Assembly (NCBI GenBank): GCA_016169945.1
Contig: JADLSH010000256.1
Location: 372,001 to 436,000, forward strand
Length of the DNA stretch: 64,000 nucleotides
Source: Trachythela sp. YZ-2020
Taxonomy: Eukaryota > Cnidaria > Anthozoa > Malacalcyonacea > Clavulariidae
Direction of reading: 5' to 3'
In this document: piece after piece, positions 1 through 11,124 of the stretch
Layout: each line of letters starts with the position of its first letter
Numbering within the stretch: position 1 is the first letter of the stretch
Made by a program: the position numbers and the translations under genes
Notes under the pieces: model-generated
Database searches by the model: none
What the model saw: the letters and a program-made list of their open reading frames with translations, nothing else
What the model was told of the DNA's origin: nothing

Positions 1-876
1 GATGAGGGTTGGAACGTCTACCTCTACCAGGTATTTCCTTAAAGCCAGCCGATTAGTTGGTCTTAAATCCCTTGATTTTATTTTAATTGATACTTTTGGA
101 AACTCAGTACGAGTTAGGGGTTGGATTTCAATGGTCGCATGATCTGAAAGACCAAATGGGGAAAGTTTCTTCGGTTTTTGGTAGTAACTACTTATATTCG
201 TTAAGATTAGATCCAATATGTTTTGACCTCTGGTGGGGAATTTAACCAATTGTTTAAGTTTAAAACTATTTTGAAGTCTGGATGTTTTCAGTTTGTTGAA
301 GTCGCCAAGTATTATAGTTCCACTACTCGGGAATTGGGTTTCGATGTTGAGAAGGCAATCGTACAAGTAGTTTGACATTATTGAATTATCGGCTTTAGGT
401 GGATGGAAAACAATACCTAGGATAATATTAGAAATTCCTCTCGGAAGGCGCGGTGGATTTAATATTAGCCAGATTACTTCCAAATTTTCATTTGATAGAT
501 CTTTCAGGATTTTAAATCGAATCGTTTTCCGAATATACGCACAGACGCCGGCATGAAGACCTTCCACTCTATCTCGTCTTACTAAGGTGTAATTACTGAT
601 ACTAACTATATTGTCATGGATGTGGTCACGAAGCCAAGATTCTGTTATACAAATAATATCTGGGTTGATTGTGGTAGCTACATTACGAACCTCGTCGATT
701 TTTGGGACCAGTGACATAACGTTTGATAAGATGATAGATGGAACAAAGACGTTGGGTGAGCTAGTTTTCGGTAACTTGGGGGAGGGGGTAATTGGGATAT
801 GTGGGGAAAGGTTTCCCAGCTTCAATGAAAATGGGATAATTGGGATATGTAGGGAAAGTTTTCCGGCCAGCTTCAT
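1..876 (-). CDS. LINE endonuclease region, partial (leaves window)
   Basis: Open frame of 292 codons without a stop, running off the left edge. It starts at the first ATG after an in-frame TGA. It reads as the apurinic-type endonuclease of a non-LTR retrotransposon: ITESWL at about residues 77-82, an RRDR stretch, IILGDFN at about 175-181, then DLILTN and SDHATI. These are the catalytic Glu, Asp/Asn and Asp/His blocks of the exonuclease-endonuclease-phosphatase fold. It would nick target DNA to prime reverse transcription. The reverse transcriptase should lie left of the window. The plus-strand frame at 611-895 is its shadow. It differs from the LINE A, C and K endonucleases in this window. 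Intact here, so this copy may be young. Confidence 0.85.
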   Translation of the reverse strand, partial: MKLAGKLSLHIPIIPFSLKLGNLSPHIPITPSPKLPKTSSPNVFVPSIILSNVMSLVPKIDEVRNVATTINPDIICITESWLRDHIHDNIVSISNYTLVRRDRVEGLHAGVCAYIRKTIRFKILKDLSNENLEVIWLILNPPRLPRGISNIILGIVFHPPKADNSIMSNYLYDCLLNIETQFPSSGTIILGDFNKLKTSRLQNSFKLKQLVKFPTRGQNILDLILTNISSYYQKPKKLSPFGLSDHATIEIQPLTRTEFPKVSIKIKSRDLRPTNRLALRKYLVEVDVPTLI

Positions 877-930
877 ATTTGAACTTCATGCATGAAAGGA
901 ACAATATTGTGTACTTTGGTGATAATGCAG

Positions 931-1061
931 CCTCGTACCCAGGCCCTTTAGAGGAAAAAATCGCATTCAGTTTATTTATAGAGATCAGTGGCTAGGCTGA
1001 GCGAGCGCGCGGGGGGTGCTTGGGGTGGTCGCGACGAAGCAAGGAAGCGCCTGGCAGAAAA
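931..1061. repeat. Inverted repeat, left member
   Basis: This block recurs in reverse complement at 10989-11122 with small indels. Both share the GAGATCAGTGGCTA stretch, a CGCGACGAAG core and an end reading AAGCGCCTGGCAGAAAATG. They bracket the nested region 1385-9112. They could be the ends of one large element or two independent copies of a short dispersed repeat. Confidence 0.7.
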
Positions 1062-1384
1062 TGACCGATTTCTGAACAATTTATACCGATTTGTTGACAA
1101 TCGTACATAACTTCTGAATTCGTTCATATTTGAACTATTTTTTGCTTCTTGTAACTTGTGCTTGACGTATCTACCTTGGATAATCTACAGAAATCTCTCC
1201 AAGAATTGTTTTTTGAAAGGAAAATTTTATAAATTTTGGTACACACCGGCGTGAGTGTATAACGCAATGTCTTCTTGGTTTTATTGTTGTCCTTTGTTTT
1301 GACTTTGCAATCTCTAATTTGACTTAAACTCCTGCTCGTTTGGTGCTGACTAAAGTAAGACGATATCGTCTTACTTTTGCAGTT
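1062..1384. other. Intergenic stretch, nothing recognised
   Basis: AT-rich sequence without a convincing frame. A short perfect palindrome, AGTAAGACGATATCGTCTTACTTT-like, lies at about 1352-1376. No gene signal was seen. Confidence 0.5.
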
Positions 1385-1593
1385 TTCATATCTTCGGTTC
1401 AGTGCATGCTATGTAGATGAAAATACCACCGTTCGATTCAGCGTTTTACGATGTCTTTAGAGAAGTAAATTGTGTTTGTTTACAATGCTACGCGGCCAAT
1501 TTAGCCCCTTTCAAACACCTCTGAACTTTGTATTGTTTACAAATTAACAATAATACAAACTAATTATATATTCATTTCGCTTTCCTACCTTTA
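1385..1593 (-). repeat. Repeat H, copy 1, distal segment
   Basis: Reverse complement of 50420-50570. Shared landmarks are the CTACATAGCATG stretch, CGTTTTACG, the GTAAACAAACACAATTTAC-like block and GGTAGGAAAGCGAAATGA. In copy 2 this block continues directly from sequence matching 8372-8610, so here the repeat has been split by LINE A. The junction is CTACC-TTT next to the LINE tail. Confidence 0.75.
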
Positions 1594-1789
1594 TTTATTT
1601 ATTTATTCAACTTCGCCAGATAAAGGTTATACAAATGACATACACAAGTGCACAACACAAATACAATACAAACAGTAACGAATGGCGGGGACACCACAAC
1701 AGTTAAAACCAATTACTGTGGGCCCTTTTAACATATAAGTTACATAATATATTATACTAATATCTAGAAACAACAGTTAATGACATTGT

Positions 1790-4198
1790 TTAACTTCGAC
1801 AACAGTTACAATTTAAACATATAGACTTCCATGTTCTTGGGTCCTCTGCATCATAACAAATGTGCAGGGCTTTGAAATAATAGTCCCGCAACAATCTTTT
1901 GAATAAAGTTAGACTTGTATCGGGATGCCTTAAGTTTGTTGGGAGACAGTTCCAAACTCTCGTAACACGGGTGAAATAGGAACGCTGGAATGTACTAGTC
2001 CTGCACTTTTGTGGACGGAATAATACCTCATTACTACTTGATGATCTGGTTACTCTCGTTGGAATAATGGGTTGAGGAAGAACATCTTCAGATATTGTGA
2101 CCAGACCATTTACAGCTTTAAAAAAGAACATGAGATCCATATACTCATGCCAGTAGGATAACGGCATTAGTTCCAAAGTGATCAGCCTCTCGCGGTAAGA
2201 CTGACTACACATATAGGGTAGATTCAGCATGAACTTCGAAGCTCTTCTCTGGATGCGTTCGGTTCGTTTGATGAGACCTATGGACTGGGGAGACCATACC
2301 TGGCTTGAATATCCGAGAACAGGGCGAACCAATGACAAATACAATGTGCGGCGAGTCCTTGTGTTTGTTATTTCTGCACCGCTTCTCCTCACGAAACCCA
2401 GCAGCTTGTTTGCTTTCGCACAACGTTCTAGTACATGCTTGGTCCATGTAAGGTCGCTAGAAACCCAAATTCCCAGGTCCTTTTCGATTGATGTTGTTGC
2501 AAGTTCGTTGTCCTTGATCTTATACGGATAAACGACGGGTCGAGTCTTCCTAGTCACACGCAGACATTTGCACTTTGATTGATTGAAGACGAGCCCACTG
2601 GAAGAAGACCAACTGTGTAGGTTACTCAGATCACGTTGGAGTAAAGTAGCGTCGGAGATGGAATCGACGCAACGGAAGATCTTAGTGTCGTCAGCGAAGC
2701 AGGCAACACTTGAGTTCTTAACAACGTCAGGTAGGTCATTCACATAGAGGAGGAAAAGTATAGGGCCTAATATGCTGCCTTGAGGTACTCCCGAAGACAC
2801 CGGTTTTTCAGAAGATGTTGCACCAAGACTAGTAACACGCTGTCGACGGTCATGTAGATATGATGAAAACCAGTCGAGAAGAGATCCTCTGATATTGAAT
2901 CTTTTAAGTTTAGCAATGAGAGCAGCGTGTCGAAAGCTTTGGACATGTCTAAGAAGATAACATCGGTTTGTTTACCGGAGTCCAACAAAGAATCATCACC
3001 TCAACGAGCTGGGTAGTACAGGACCTGCCCGGGATAAATCCATGTTGTGATGTGTTCAATAGTTCTAACAGGTGATCACGCAGTTTGCTCAACACACAGC
3101 GCTCGATATTATGCAAAGGAGTGAAATGGGACGATAGTTCTCAACGTGGGTTTTGTCCCCTTTCTTAAAAACTGGTATGATGTTTGCCAGCTTCCATTCC
3201 TCTGGTAAAGAGCCACTATTGAGAGATCGATTAAACAGGGAACATAACGATGGAGCAATTTGATTGGCGGTTTCTTTTAGAAGTCTGGGCGGTATACCGT
3301 CAGGGCCTGTGGCTTTGTTGGTATCAAGGTTTAGAAGAGTCATTAACACGTCCTCTGGGGATAGAATCAATTCCGATAGAGTGGATTCAGGAGTTGAGGG
3401 AAGAGTGGTTGAATCAATTAGATTGTCATTGCCGTTTAGAACAGACGAAAAGTAAACATTGAAAAGCTCTGCAATGTCTCGAGGGCAGGATGCTGATTGA
3501 ACTGAAGCTGGATCCGATCCACTTGCTCCCATCGAGACACTTCCCGGCACGCTAGAGTCTTTGGTCTTTAATTTGAATATAGACCAAAATCTCTTGGGGT
3601 TGCTATGGAGATCTGCGTCCAAGGTTTCAAAGAAGCGAGCCCTGCAATTGGAGACTAGTTCTTTTACTTTGGCACGTAATACCTTGAATTTATTCCTCAG
3701 AGCGTCAGTTGGAAATTCTTTCAGTTTACGTCGCACAGTTTCCTTTTTCTGAATGGCATGAATTATTTCACCACTTATCCAAGGTGGACTGTTAATGTTT
3801 TTGATCGTTTTAGTGGGAATATTTTTATACACTGCGTCGAGAAACAGTTCTTTCCATTTCATCCAGCTTTGTTTGACATTCACTTCCGCTTCGACCACAG
3901 TACATAAATCAAGTCCTTCCAGCATAGTCCGAAGTCCATCAAAGTTTCCTCTTCGATAGTCAAACACTCTACGTTTAAGTTTGGGAGCTGCTTTGACTGA
4001 TATTTTCAGGTCAAAAACAATTGTAGATTGGTCAGTTATTAAACCACTTTCCAATGAGCTGAGTACTGATACATTCTCGATTAGACTAGGAACATTGGTA
4101 ATAGCAAGATCGAGTACGTGGTTTCCTCGTGTCGGAAATGTGTTCAACTGCGTCAGGTGGTAATCATTCAATTGTTCAGTGAATTGAACTTCGTCGAC
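1790..4198 (-). pseudogene. LINE A ORF2: endonuclease end, reverse transcriptase, C-terminus
   Basis: Read right to left: an FPTRGNHVLDLAITN endonuclease block, a linker with PPWISGEI, then the start of the RT domain with VENYRPISLL at about 3100. RT block A (FLDMSKAFD) is near 2950, block B (GVPQGSILGPILF) near 2780, and block C (FADD) near 2690. The C-terminal domain ends at a stop at 1790. Frame changes around 2990-3090 and 2800-2900 break the protein, and part of the RT palm around 3000-3090 is disordered, so the copy is dead. The frame at 3089-4252 starts inside element B only by chance. Confidence 0.85.
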
Positions 4199-4204
4199 AC
4201 CGGT

Positions 4205-4276
4205 GTCACAGTGATATGTGTATCCCCGTGTTTTGTGTATCCCCATACTCATATCACTAGGGATATATGTATCCCC
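4205..4276 (+). repeat. Element B terminal inverted repeat, left
   Basis: Perfect inverted match to 8119-8190. Three spaced GTATCCCC copies lie inside. A further GTGTTTTGAGTATCCC motif follows at about 4293. Confidence 0.9.
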
Positions 4277-4321
4277 AGCAAATATGGCGGCCGTGTTTTG
4301 AGTATCCCTACCTGACCTCCC

Positions 4322-7300
4322 TACATTTTGATTGATTGATTGAATAAGATCTTTATTAAAGGTCAGGAAGCTTTCTCACGAGAACATGATTTTCAGAAAG
4401 GTCCTGACACTATTAAGTGAAGATTATTTACAATAAGACTAAATATTAAAAACGAATTATGAATACTATATAGATGTTACAACAATCAACATGCATGCAT
4501 GCACTAAGTCAATATACTATGCAATATACTAATACTATTTTAAAAAAGTTGACTTAAATTTACTAAGTGAGTCTGAGTCAGTAACCTGCTCATCTAAGGA
4601 GTTCCAATCCGATATTGCGTGGTAATCTACCTTATATTTACCCCAGTTTCTCTTTATTCTTGGGAGCCTTAATTTGTTCTTGGTCCTAGTATTATAGTCG
4701 TGAATGTCTTTATTATATAAAAAGTTTATATCATTATCAATAAGATTATTCAGACACTTAAAAACATATAAACAACGACAGATAGAACCTACGATTTGAC
4801 AAAGGTTTCATCCTAAGTCGTGTAAGGTACATGAAGCAGATGAAAACCAAGGACGATCTAAAATTTGTTTTGCAGCCTTATTCTGCAAAATTTGCAATTT
4901 TGCCATCAGAGTTTCATTCCCTTTATCGCCCCATATCAAATCAGCATAGTCAAAGATTGGGAGAATAAGACTATTATATAACAACAGTCTAGAGCTGCGA
5001 GGAAGCAAATGTTTTGTCCGGTTTAGAAGTCCAATGCGCTTGTTGATTTTCCCCAAAATCTTTTCTATGTGTTCATGCCATTTGAAATTCGATGTTAGGT
5101 AACACCCAGATATTCCAATTTATTGACTTCCTTTACTTCATTTCCGCTACTTGAACAGTTAGAGAGACAGCATTACATTTTTGTCACTACCAATTACCAT
5201 TAACTTGGTCTTCGTAAGGTTGAGTGTCAGTTTGTTCATATTTAACCACTCTGCTACAGCTGCGAGGTCTGTGTTAAGGAATCTTCTAGAACAGCCGTTG
5301 ATGATGAAAAACAGTATATAATCGTGTCATCAGCGTATATGGATACTTTACAGTGGTCAACAATTCCTGGCAGGTCGTTTACATAAACAATAAACAAGAG
5401 TGGTCCCAATATACTACCCTGCGGAACACCGATCGTAACTGGCAAAGTATTTGACATATGATTAACGCAAGCAGTTCTCTGTGATCTGTCGCTTAGGTAG
5501 GACTCAAACCATCGGAGATCGAGATCAGATACGCCAAACCACTGTAATTTTTTAAGGAGGATTTCATGGTCGACGGTGTCAAACGCTTTCGAGAGATCAA
5601 GAGAGACCGCACCACACAACTTTCCATTTCCATATTGCCAAGTATTTCGTCAGAGAATGTAACTAATGCTGAAGTAGTGGAACGCTTAGACCTAAAGCCG
5701 TGTTGAACATTTGTGAGGAGATTATTGTCCATCAAATGTTGGTAAAACTGAGTATGCACAACTCTTTCCAATATTTTACTTAAGGTTGGCAAGACAGATA
5801 TTGGACGATAATTTGAAGCAATATTTCGGTCGCCTGATTTAAACAACGGTATAACCTTCGCACATTTCCATATTTTTGGAAAGGTGTAAGTTTCAATGGA
5901 CATGTTTAATAGGGTAGCTATAGAAGGAGCCAATACTTGTGCTGAAAGTTTAATAAGTCGAGCACTTATGTTGTCCAAACCAGTTGCTTTGTTTTGTTTT
6001 ATGGAACGTAATTGATTATAAACAAAGTCAATATTAACTTTCTGCAATTTGAAGGTGGAACACTGATATTGAGATGGCTTTTGTCCGGAGAAGGCTACTT
6101 TCGGCAGCTTTGATGCTAAGAATTTAGCCACTGATGTAAAATAGGCATTTAAAACTTCCGAGATAATGTTTGGTTTAGTATATGTTACTCCATCACTAAT
6201 GATTGAACTTGGGATCGAACTTTTCTTATTACGACAGGTTACGTCCTTTAATACTTTCCATATCGATTTTTCATCACCTTTGTTATTTTCAATCAAATCG
6301 ATGTAATATTTCGATTTTGCTGATTTCATTTCACGGTTAACAAAATTCCGCAACTTTTTATACATATTCCAATGATAATTAGATTGTAATTTAATAGATT
6401 TGCGATGATGATAGTCTCGGTCTCGCATGGCTTCCCTTATTTTGGATGAAATCCAAGGAGTTTTGTTGCCGTTAATACGCCGCTTTTTTATAGGTGCATG
6501 TGCATCGGCGACGTCAGAGAACAATTTATTCCATGTTATGACTGCATCATCAATGTTTGTTTCGTTTTCTATGGCATGCCATGGAACATTCTCTAGATCA
6601 TTTATGAAAGAATCAGCGTTAAAAGATTTGTAAGAACGATATTCAATTATTCTAGGCAAAGCTTTTCTAACACCAGTTTTTAATGTGCAATACACCAGGG
6701 AGTGATCGCTTATCGACATTGGAATAACACCGGAGTCAATGATGCGATGCTCATTGTTGACAAAAATAAGATCGATCATTGTTTGTGTTGTACTCGTAAT
6801 CCTTGTTGGCGCTTTAATGACTTGCGAGAGACCAGATGAAACTGCAAAATTCCGAAGTAAACGATTCGACGTGCGTTTTGAATCTTTCTCGAGAAAATCA
6901 ACATTTAAATCGCCCAACAAAATCATATCATACTTATCTTGGTTTACCGTTGATAAGCTAACAGTCAGTCCGTCGATAAATTTTGGTGTATCCATGTTAG
7001 GCGGTTTATATGCACAGCATAATAAGATCGGTTTACATTTATGACGATTTACTTCAACCCATAAACATTCGTTCTCCATGTTATTCAAATCCTCGCGAAC
7101 CTGTCCGGGTAGATTTTCTCGTAGATAAATCAGCACGCCTCCTCCGCGACCATTTCCCAACCTATCTCGCCTAAATAAGTAATAACCATCCAGCTTGAGT
7201 TCACTGTCAGACATAGATTCATCCAACCATGTTTCGGAAAAAGTTAGAACGTCAAATAGCTTCTTGTTTACCAGTTCAACTGAGATCAAATCGAGTTTAG

Positions 7301-7790
7301 TGCGAAGGCTTCGTACGTTAAGATGAGCAATCTTCAGTCCTCGATTTTTTGTCACATCAGCAAGGCAATGATACGTAGGGCCAGGATTTGAGCTAATATC
7401 TCCAGCCACCAAGATCAACATTGAAGCAGACAAAGTCAGATTCAATAATTTTACTCCGGCTTTAAGCTTGTAAGATAGAGGCAATTTCGTCGTGCAGGTA
7501 TAACGTCGTGAACCAGAATTTCGACTTTCATGTGGTTTTACATCCCATTTCATATTACTGAGTATAGAGGAAGTCTTAGAGAAGACTTCCCCAATAGGAT
7601 AAAACGATCTCAATAACAGAGACATGTATAAAATAGCAAGAATGGTGGAACAAAAATATACACGTCCACCCGCCATCTTGACAACACGTCCACCCGCCAC
7701 CCAGATCCCTAGTGATATTGGTTTCCCCATGGTTTTCCATTTCAATTTTCACGGGAAAAGTTTAGTGAAAAATTTCCACCGGCGACGAGA
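4322..7790 (-). mobile_element. LINE C (CR1/L2-type) inside element B
   Basis: Near full-length non-LTR element on the minus strand. The 3' end at about 4325-4345 is a short (CAAT)n tail, as in CR1/L2 families. The 5' limit is uncertain (about 7680-7790). It is nested in element B, so it is younger than B, and B is younger than LINE A. Confidence 0.8.
4535..7745 (-). pseudogene. LINE C polyprotein: 2A-like peptide, endonuclease, reverse transcriptase
   Basis: From 7745 a 750-codon frame gives a hydrophobic N-terminus, then GDISSNPGP (residues 115-123), a 2A-like ribosome-skipping motif. The endonuclease follows (AHLNVRSL, FSETWLDE, ILLGDLNVDF, SISDHSLVY), then RT start ANYRPISVLP. A frameshift near 5610 moves the frame to 5254-5619, carrying block A (LDLSKAFDTVDH), GVPQGSILGPLLF and YADDT. 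A second break near 5100-5250 leads to 4808-5056 (YNSLILPIFDYADLIWG). The end is near 4535 in a ...DWNSLDEQ... segment. Domain order and motifs are intact; at least two frame breaks make it inactive. Confidence 0.85.
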
Positions 7791-8118
7791 ATAGGAAATG
7801 AGGGCAGTTCATAACTTCATATATATTTACATGTACACTAAATTATAGAGCACACACTTACTAACCTGATAACGTTGGTGGTGCAGTACTGCGTATAAAT
7901 TATAACCTCATAAAATGGACTAAATTTAGGCAATGTCTTTCCATCTTACTGTAAATCTTTTACAAATATTTGTTGAAGAACGAAAAAAGTATCCACCTAC
8001 CGGAGATTTGCCTTTGTTTTCTGTTAAAATCATGAGATCAGTGGTTAAAATCCTCATTCGCTTCGTTCGCTCCATGTGCACAGGTTCGCTCGAGCTCAGT
8101 GTTTTGAGTATTCCCACC

Positions 8119-8190
8119 GGGGATACATATATCCCTAGTGATATGAGTATGGGGATACACAAAACACGGGGATACACATATCACTGTGAC
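8119..8190 (-). repeat. Element B terminal inverted repeat, right
   Basis: Perfect reverse complement of 4205-4276, followed at once by the target duplication ACCGGT at 8191-8196. Confidence 0.9.
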
Positions 8191-8196
8191 ACCGGT

Positions 8197-8371
8197 TGTT
8201 AGTTCTTGAAATTCCCAGGAGATCTTAGGAAAATTGAAATCGCCACATATGATCATATTTGAATACCGAGAACAAGATTTGGTTAGAAATAGGTTAAATT
8301 TTTCCAACCATTCACTGTTTACTTTTCTTGGAGACTTGTAGCAACAGCATACTAAAAATTTCAAGTTTGGT
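8197..8371 (-). pseudogene. LINE A endonuclease, N-terminal fragment
   Basis: Encodes LVCCCYKSPRK, then an IICGDFNFPKISW endonuclease block, and ends at FQELT. The missing continuation is at 4198 downwards, across element B. To the right, the coding match stops at about 8371, where sequence of repeat H begins; this is the 5' truncation point of LINE A. Confidence 0.85.
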
Positions 8372-9112
8372 TTACACGCTACAAACTCCTAAGTGTGACC
8401 ATTGGATAGCTCTTGAAAATCCTGTTCGAAAGGATGTACTTAAATATCCATACTAAATAAACTAGCCATTTTATGACAATTCTCGACTTTTCTCGTGAAA
8501 ATCCCGTCTAATTGCGAAATCCCGGTTTTGTCGGCGCACTCTCGCGCAACTTCGGAAGCTAATTCTCCGCGGCTTTGCATCCTAGCGTATTGAAAGTACC
8601 GGCAATCGATTCCGCGTGATGTAATTGCCTAGATGGCGGATTTTCATTGGTTTATAGCAATCAACACTGACCTTATATGGCATTTCGTAATTAATTTGCG
8701 CGTGCGGGAATCAAATTTCAACGATCTCGGCATTTTGTATGCGACTTTCAAAAAATAAAAAAAAATACTTCTAATTCTTCAAATGCAATGAAACTTTCCA
8801 ATAATATTCCTTTTTACATGAGCTACAATTTCGGGTGTAACATTTGCTCGAAAATAATAAATCTTGCCCTGGCAATTTAGATTTATTTCAACAATAATTG
8901 TAAATTTTTTTATATAATTTATGAACATGTATGCAAATTAATTTGGATATGTAATATGAACCGGGACAAACTAAATATAATTCTAAAGAGGAAGTCATAA
9001 GCTATCGAATGACGCGTGTTCTGTTGCCAGAGAATAAACACGTCTGGAGATATTTACATTTTGAAACAACCGGTCGTAATTACGGCACAAGCCGTAAAAC
9101 GGTAAGGAGTAC
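8372..9112 (-). repeat. Repeat H, copy 1, main segment
   Basis: Reverse complement of sequence found in copy 2 in three pieces: 34470-34849, 47247-47397 and 50229-50400. Landmarks are AAATATCTCCAGACG, TTTGTCCCGGTTCATAT, GGAATATTATTGGAAAG, GAAATGCCATATAAGGTCAG, GGAATCGATT and GTGCGCCGACAA. It is non-coding. Its value is as an uninterrupted reference for the insertion sites of transposons D and G. Confidence 0.85.
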
Positions 9113-10988
9113 TTTAAGATAAACATTGGAATACAAAATTGTTTTGATAGCATCCTCAACCGACTTCAAGTTGTTCCATTGCTGAACTAGACGTATCTTT
9201 CGGACAATTGAATGTTCATATTTGAACCTTTGTAGTTCACAAATATTTCTGACTAAGATGTCACTATGTTAGTTTTGAACTTTTGATTAATTGGCATCAA
9301 TGGCAATGCAATGTATTTGTCCCCGATTTAAATTTGTAGAACCAGATGCTCCCAGCACTCCTGTGAAGGAAACCCAGATCCCTTCAACCAGGAAAACATT
9401 TAAATACCAGTAAACATAAAATATATATATTGTTCAAATACATGTAAATACATGGGTATTGACTGAAGTAGCAGGGTTACCAAGAGCATCAGCTAGCTAG
9501 AAAATAACCAGTATATTCATGAGGTAGGGTCACATAACCTACCAACATGCTATATTGCTACCAACTGCTAAAGTGGCATGGATATTGTTTAAAATAGTTG
9601 TCGGGTTGATATGTATGTATATTAATCATATGACGCCTTTATTGTTTTGACATACAGTCACATTCGTAGTGAATATCAAGGTAGGATGTCTTTACATGGC
9701 TTATGTAGAGAAAAACAATGACCTTTTGCAAAGGTATCCCTACCTCTAGCATCGTTCTAACACACAATAGACTATAGGGTTACTGGTTACCAGGGTAACT
9801 TTGTGGCTAGGATCATCCTATTGTTATGTAAACAGCCGATGGGTCAAACAGTGTGCTTTGTGTTCTTTTTAGTTTACAATCTGTCCCGTTTCCAGGGTGA
9901 CGAGAGAAGGCATAAGTTGCCAACTGAGCTGGAATATGTTGCTGAGTATTGATGAAGACTCAAATATTTGTGTGAAACAGTCATTGTGATGAATCGGCTT
10001 GATTTGACATCCAACGAGAAGAACATTCTCACTCGAGCAGCTAAAGCATGTTTTCCAGGTCCAACAAAACAGAAATAGATGATTGAATGTGAACAAATGT
10101 GTTGTATTTTGTAAAATTATTCTGTCTACATGCCATAGCAAAACCACGAAATTAAAAGTATATTTCTAGCTAGTATAAATTTAATGTTTGTAGCATAAAG
10201 CATTATAATTTTTGTAGAATTCATTATTATGGCTCCGGTCTGCATAATAAGTAGACAGTAAATTAGGGTGTTTTAGTTAGCTTTATATAATATGAGATTA
10301 AAAGGTGATTAACACAATAACAAACCAGAGAAAACTTAAAAATGGATATACAGTAATAGCCCAGCAAATCACTTTCAATGTCTTGTTTGAATGTTATTTG
10401 CTGAACTTTTTTAGAGCCTGATAAAGTTATCTTTCAGGGACCCTGGGGAAAGGGTAGCATGCCCCCGTCGGTCATTGAAATACGGATTTGAAAGACAAAG
10501 CACAGAGTCCTGTCCCCCATATAGGAGTAGAGATAGCCCTAAAATATTTTAAACATAGCATGAACTCATTACAATTTGAGTATGAAAAATGATAGATGGT
10601 CTATAGGTACACTGCTATCAAATCACAGTGTGTGTATACAATTTTAATAGGTACTAATTTTTCTGCGTAAACAAATGGCAGAAAGCACATGCATGGAATA
10701 ATTCAGTGACCATAAAACAGAAATTTTGTTTTTAGAACACCCAATTAATGATATTCAGATTGGAGTTGAGATTACAAATTCTCAGCATTGCATCGGTTTT
10801 ATTATTTAATACGTAAAATATATATAAAAGTACATTAAATCCCATTTATTTTCCAGAAAAAACTCTTTTCGCTGTGCAAAATATTTCCTGAACATACAAC
10901 ACTCTGTATAAATCTTTCAGTTTGCGACTACACTTGCAAGATTCTCTCCTTTGCGTTCATTGATATTAAAAATCACCGCCGCCATCTT
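9113..10988. other. Intergenic stretch, no gene recognised
   Basis: AT-rich, with only short frames. The longest, minus 9869-10147, has no recognisable domain. Further TRPA exons would be expected to the left of 11566, but none could be identified here with confidence. Confidence 0.5.
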
Positions 10989-11122
10989 TAATACATTTTC
11001 TGCCAGGCGCTTCCTTCGTCGCGACCTCCCCAAGCACCCCTTCGCACTCGCTCAGCTTAGCCACTGATCTCTATAAATTAGCTGAACGCGATTTTTCCCC
11101 CTTAAAAGCGCTTCGGTACGAG
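10989..11122. repeat. Inverted repeat, right member
   Basis: Reverse complement of 931-1061. It carries TTTTCTGCCAGGCGCTTCC, a GTCGCGACC core and CCACTGATCTCTATAAATTA. It ends where the GAT microsatellite starts. Confidence 0.7.
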
Positions 11123-11124
11123 TC

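Larger units (their letters stand above)
4205..8190. mobile_element. TIR element B, target duplication ACCGGT
   Basis: Perfect 72-bp terminal inverted repeats at 4205-4276 and 8119-8190, starting GTCACAGTG. Each contains three GTATCCCC motifs, a likely transposase-binding repeat. ACCGGT flanks both sides (4199-4204 and 8191-8196). Removing the element plus one ACCGGT restores the LINE A reading frame exactly (WEFQELT|TG|VDEVQF), so borders and 6-bp duplication are secure. No transposase was found, so it looks non-autonomous. LINE C makes up most of its length. The superfamily is not identified; a 6-bp duplication fits only a few, such as IS3EU or Dada. Confidence 0.85.
1591..8371 (-). mobile_element. 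LINE A (CR1/L2-type), 5'-truncated, split by element B
   Basis: Non-LTR retrotransposon in repeat H. On the minus strand it ends in a TAAATAAATAAA-type tail at about 1592-1606. Comparing the flanks with unbroken H copy 2 (GTAAACCAAAGGTAGG) puts the insertion point at AAA/TTT, so the target duplication is at most the 3 bp TTT. The 5' end lies inside the endonuclease domain, typical LINE 5' truncation. Its coding region is in two pieces, 8197-8371 and 1790-4198, separated by element B. Confidence 0.8.

Noticed and set aside
2229..2531. Plus-strand frames over the LINEs (2229-2531, 3250-3462, 6739-7044, 13928-14272, 42694-43119 and others)
   Set aside because: Shadows of minus-strand reverse transcriptase genes; no domains of their own.
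3089..4252. LINE A frame starting with MSMGIHKTRGYTYH
   Set aside because: The first residues are read from the TIR of element B; the true frame comes from 8371 across the insertion.
8038..8364. 108-codon minus frame as one gene
   Set aside because: Only 8197-8364 is LINE A coding; the rest is the TIR and inside of element B.
9945..9990. Hammerhead candidate TTGATGAAG...GTGAAAC
   Set aside because: The core lacks CUGA, and stem I does not pair.
9869..10147. Next TRPA exon (S3)
   Set aside because: None of the frames gives a membrane helix with fitting splice sites and phase 0.
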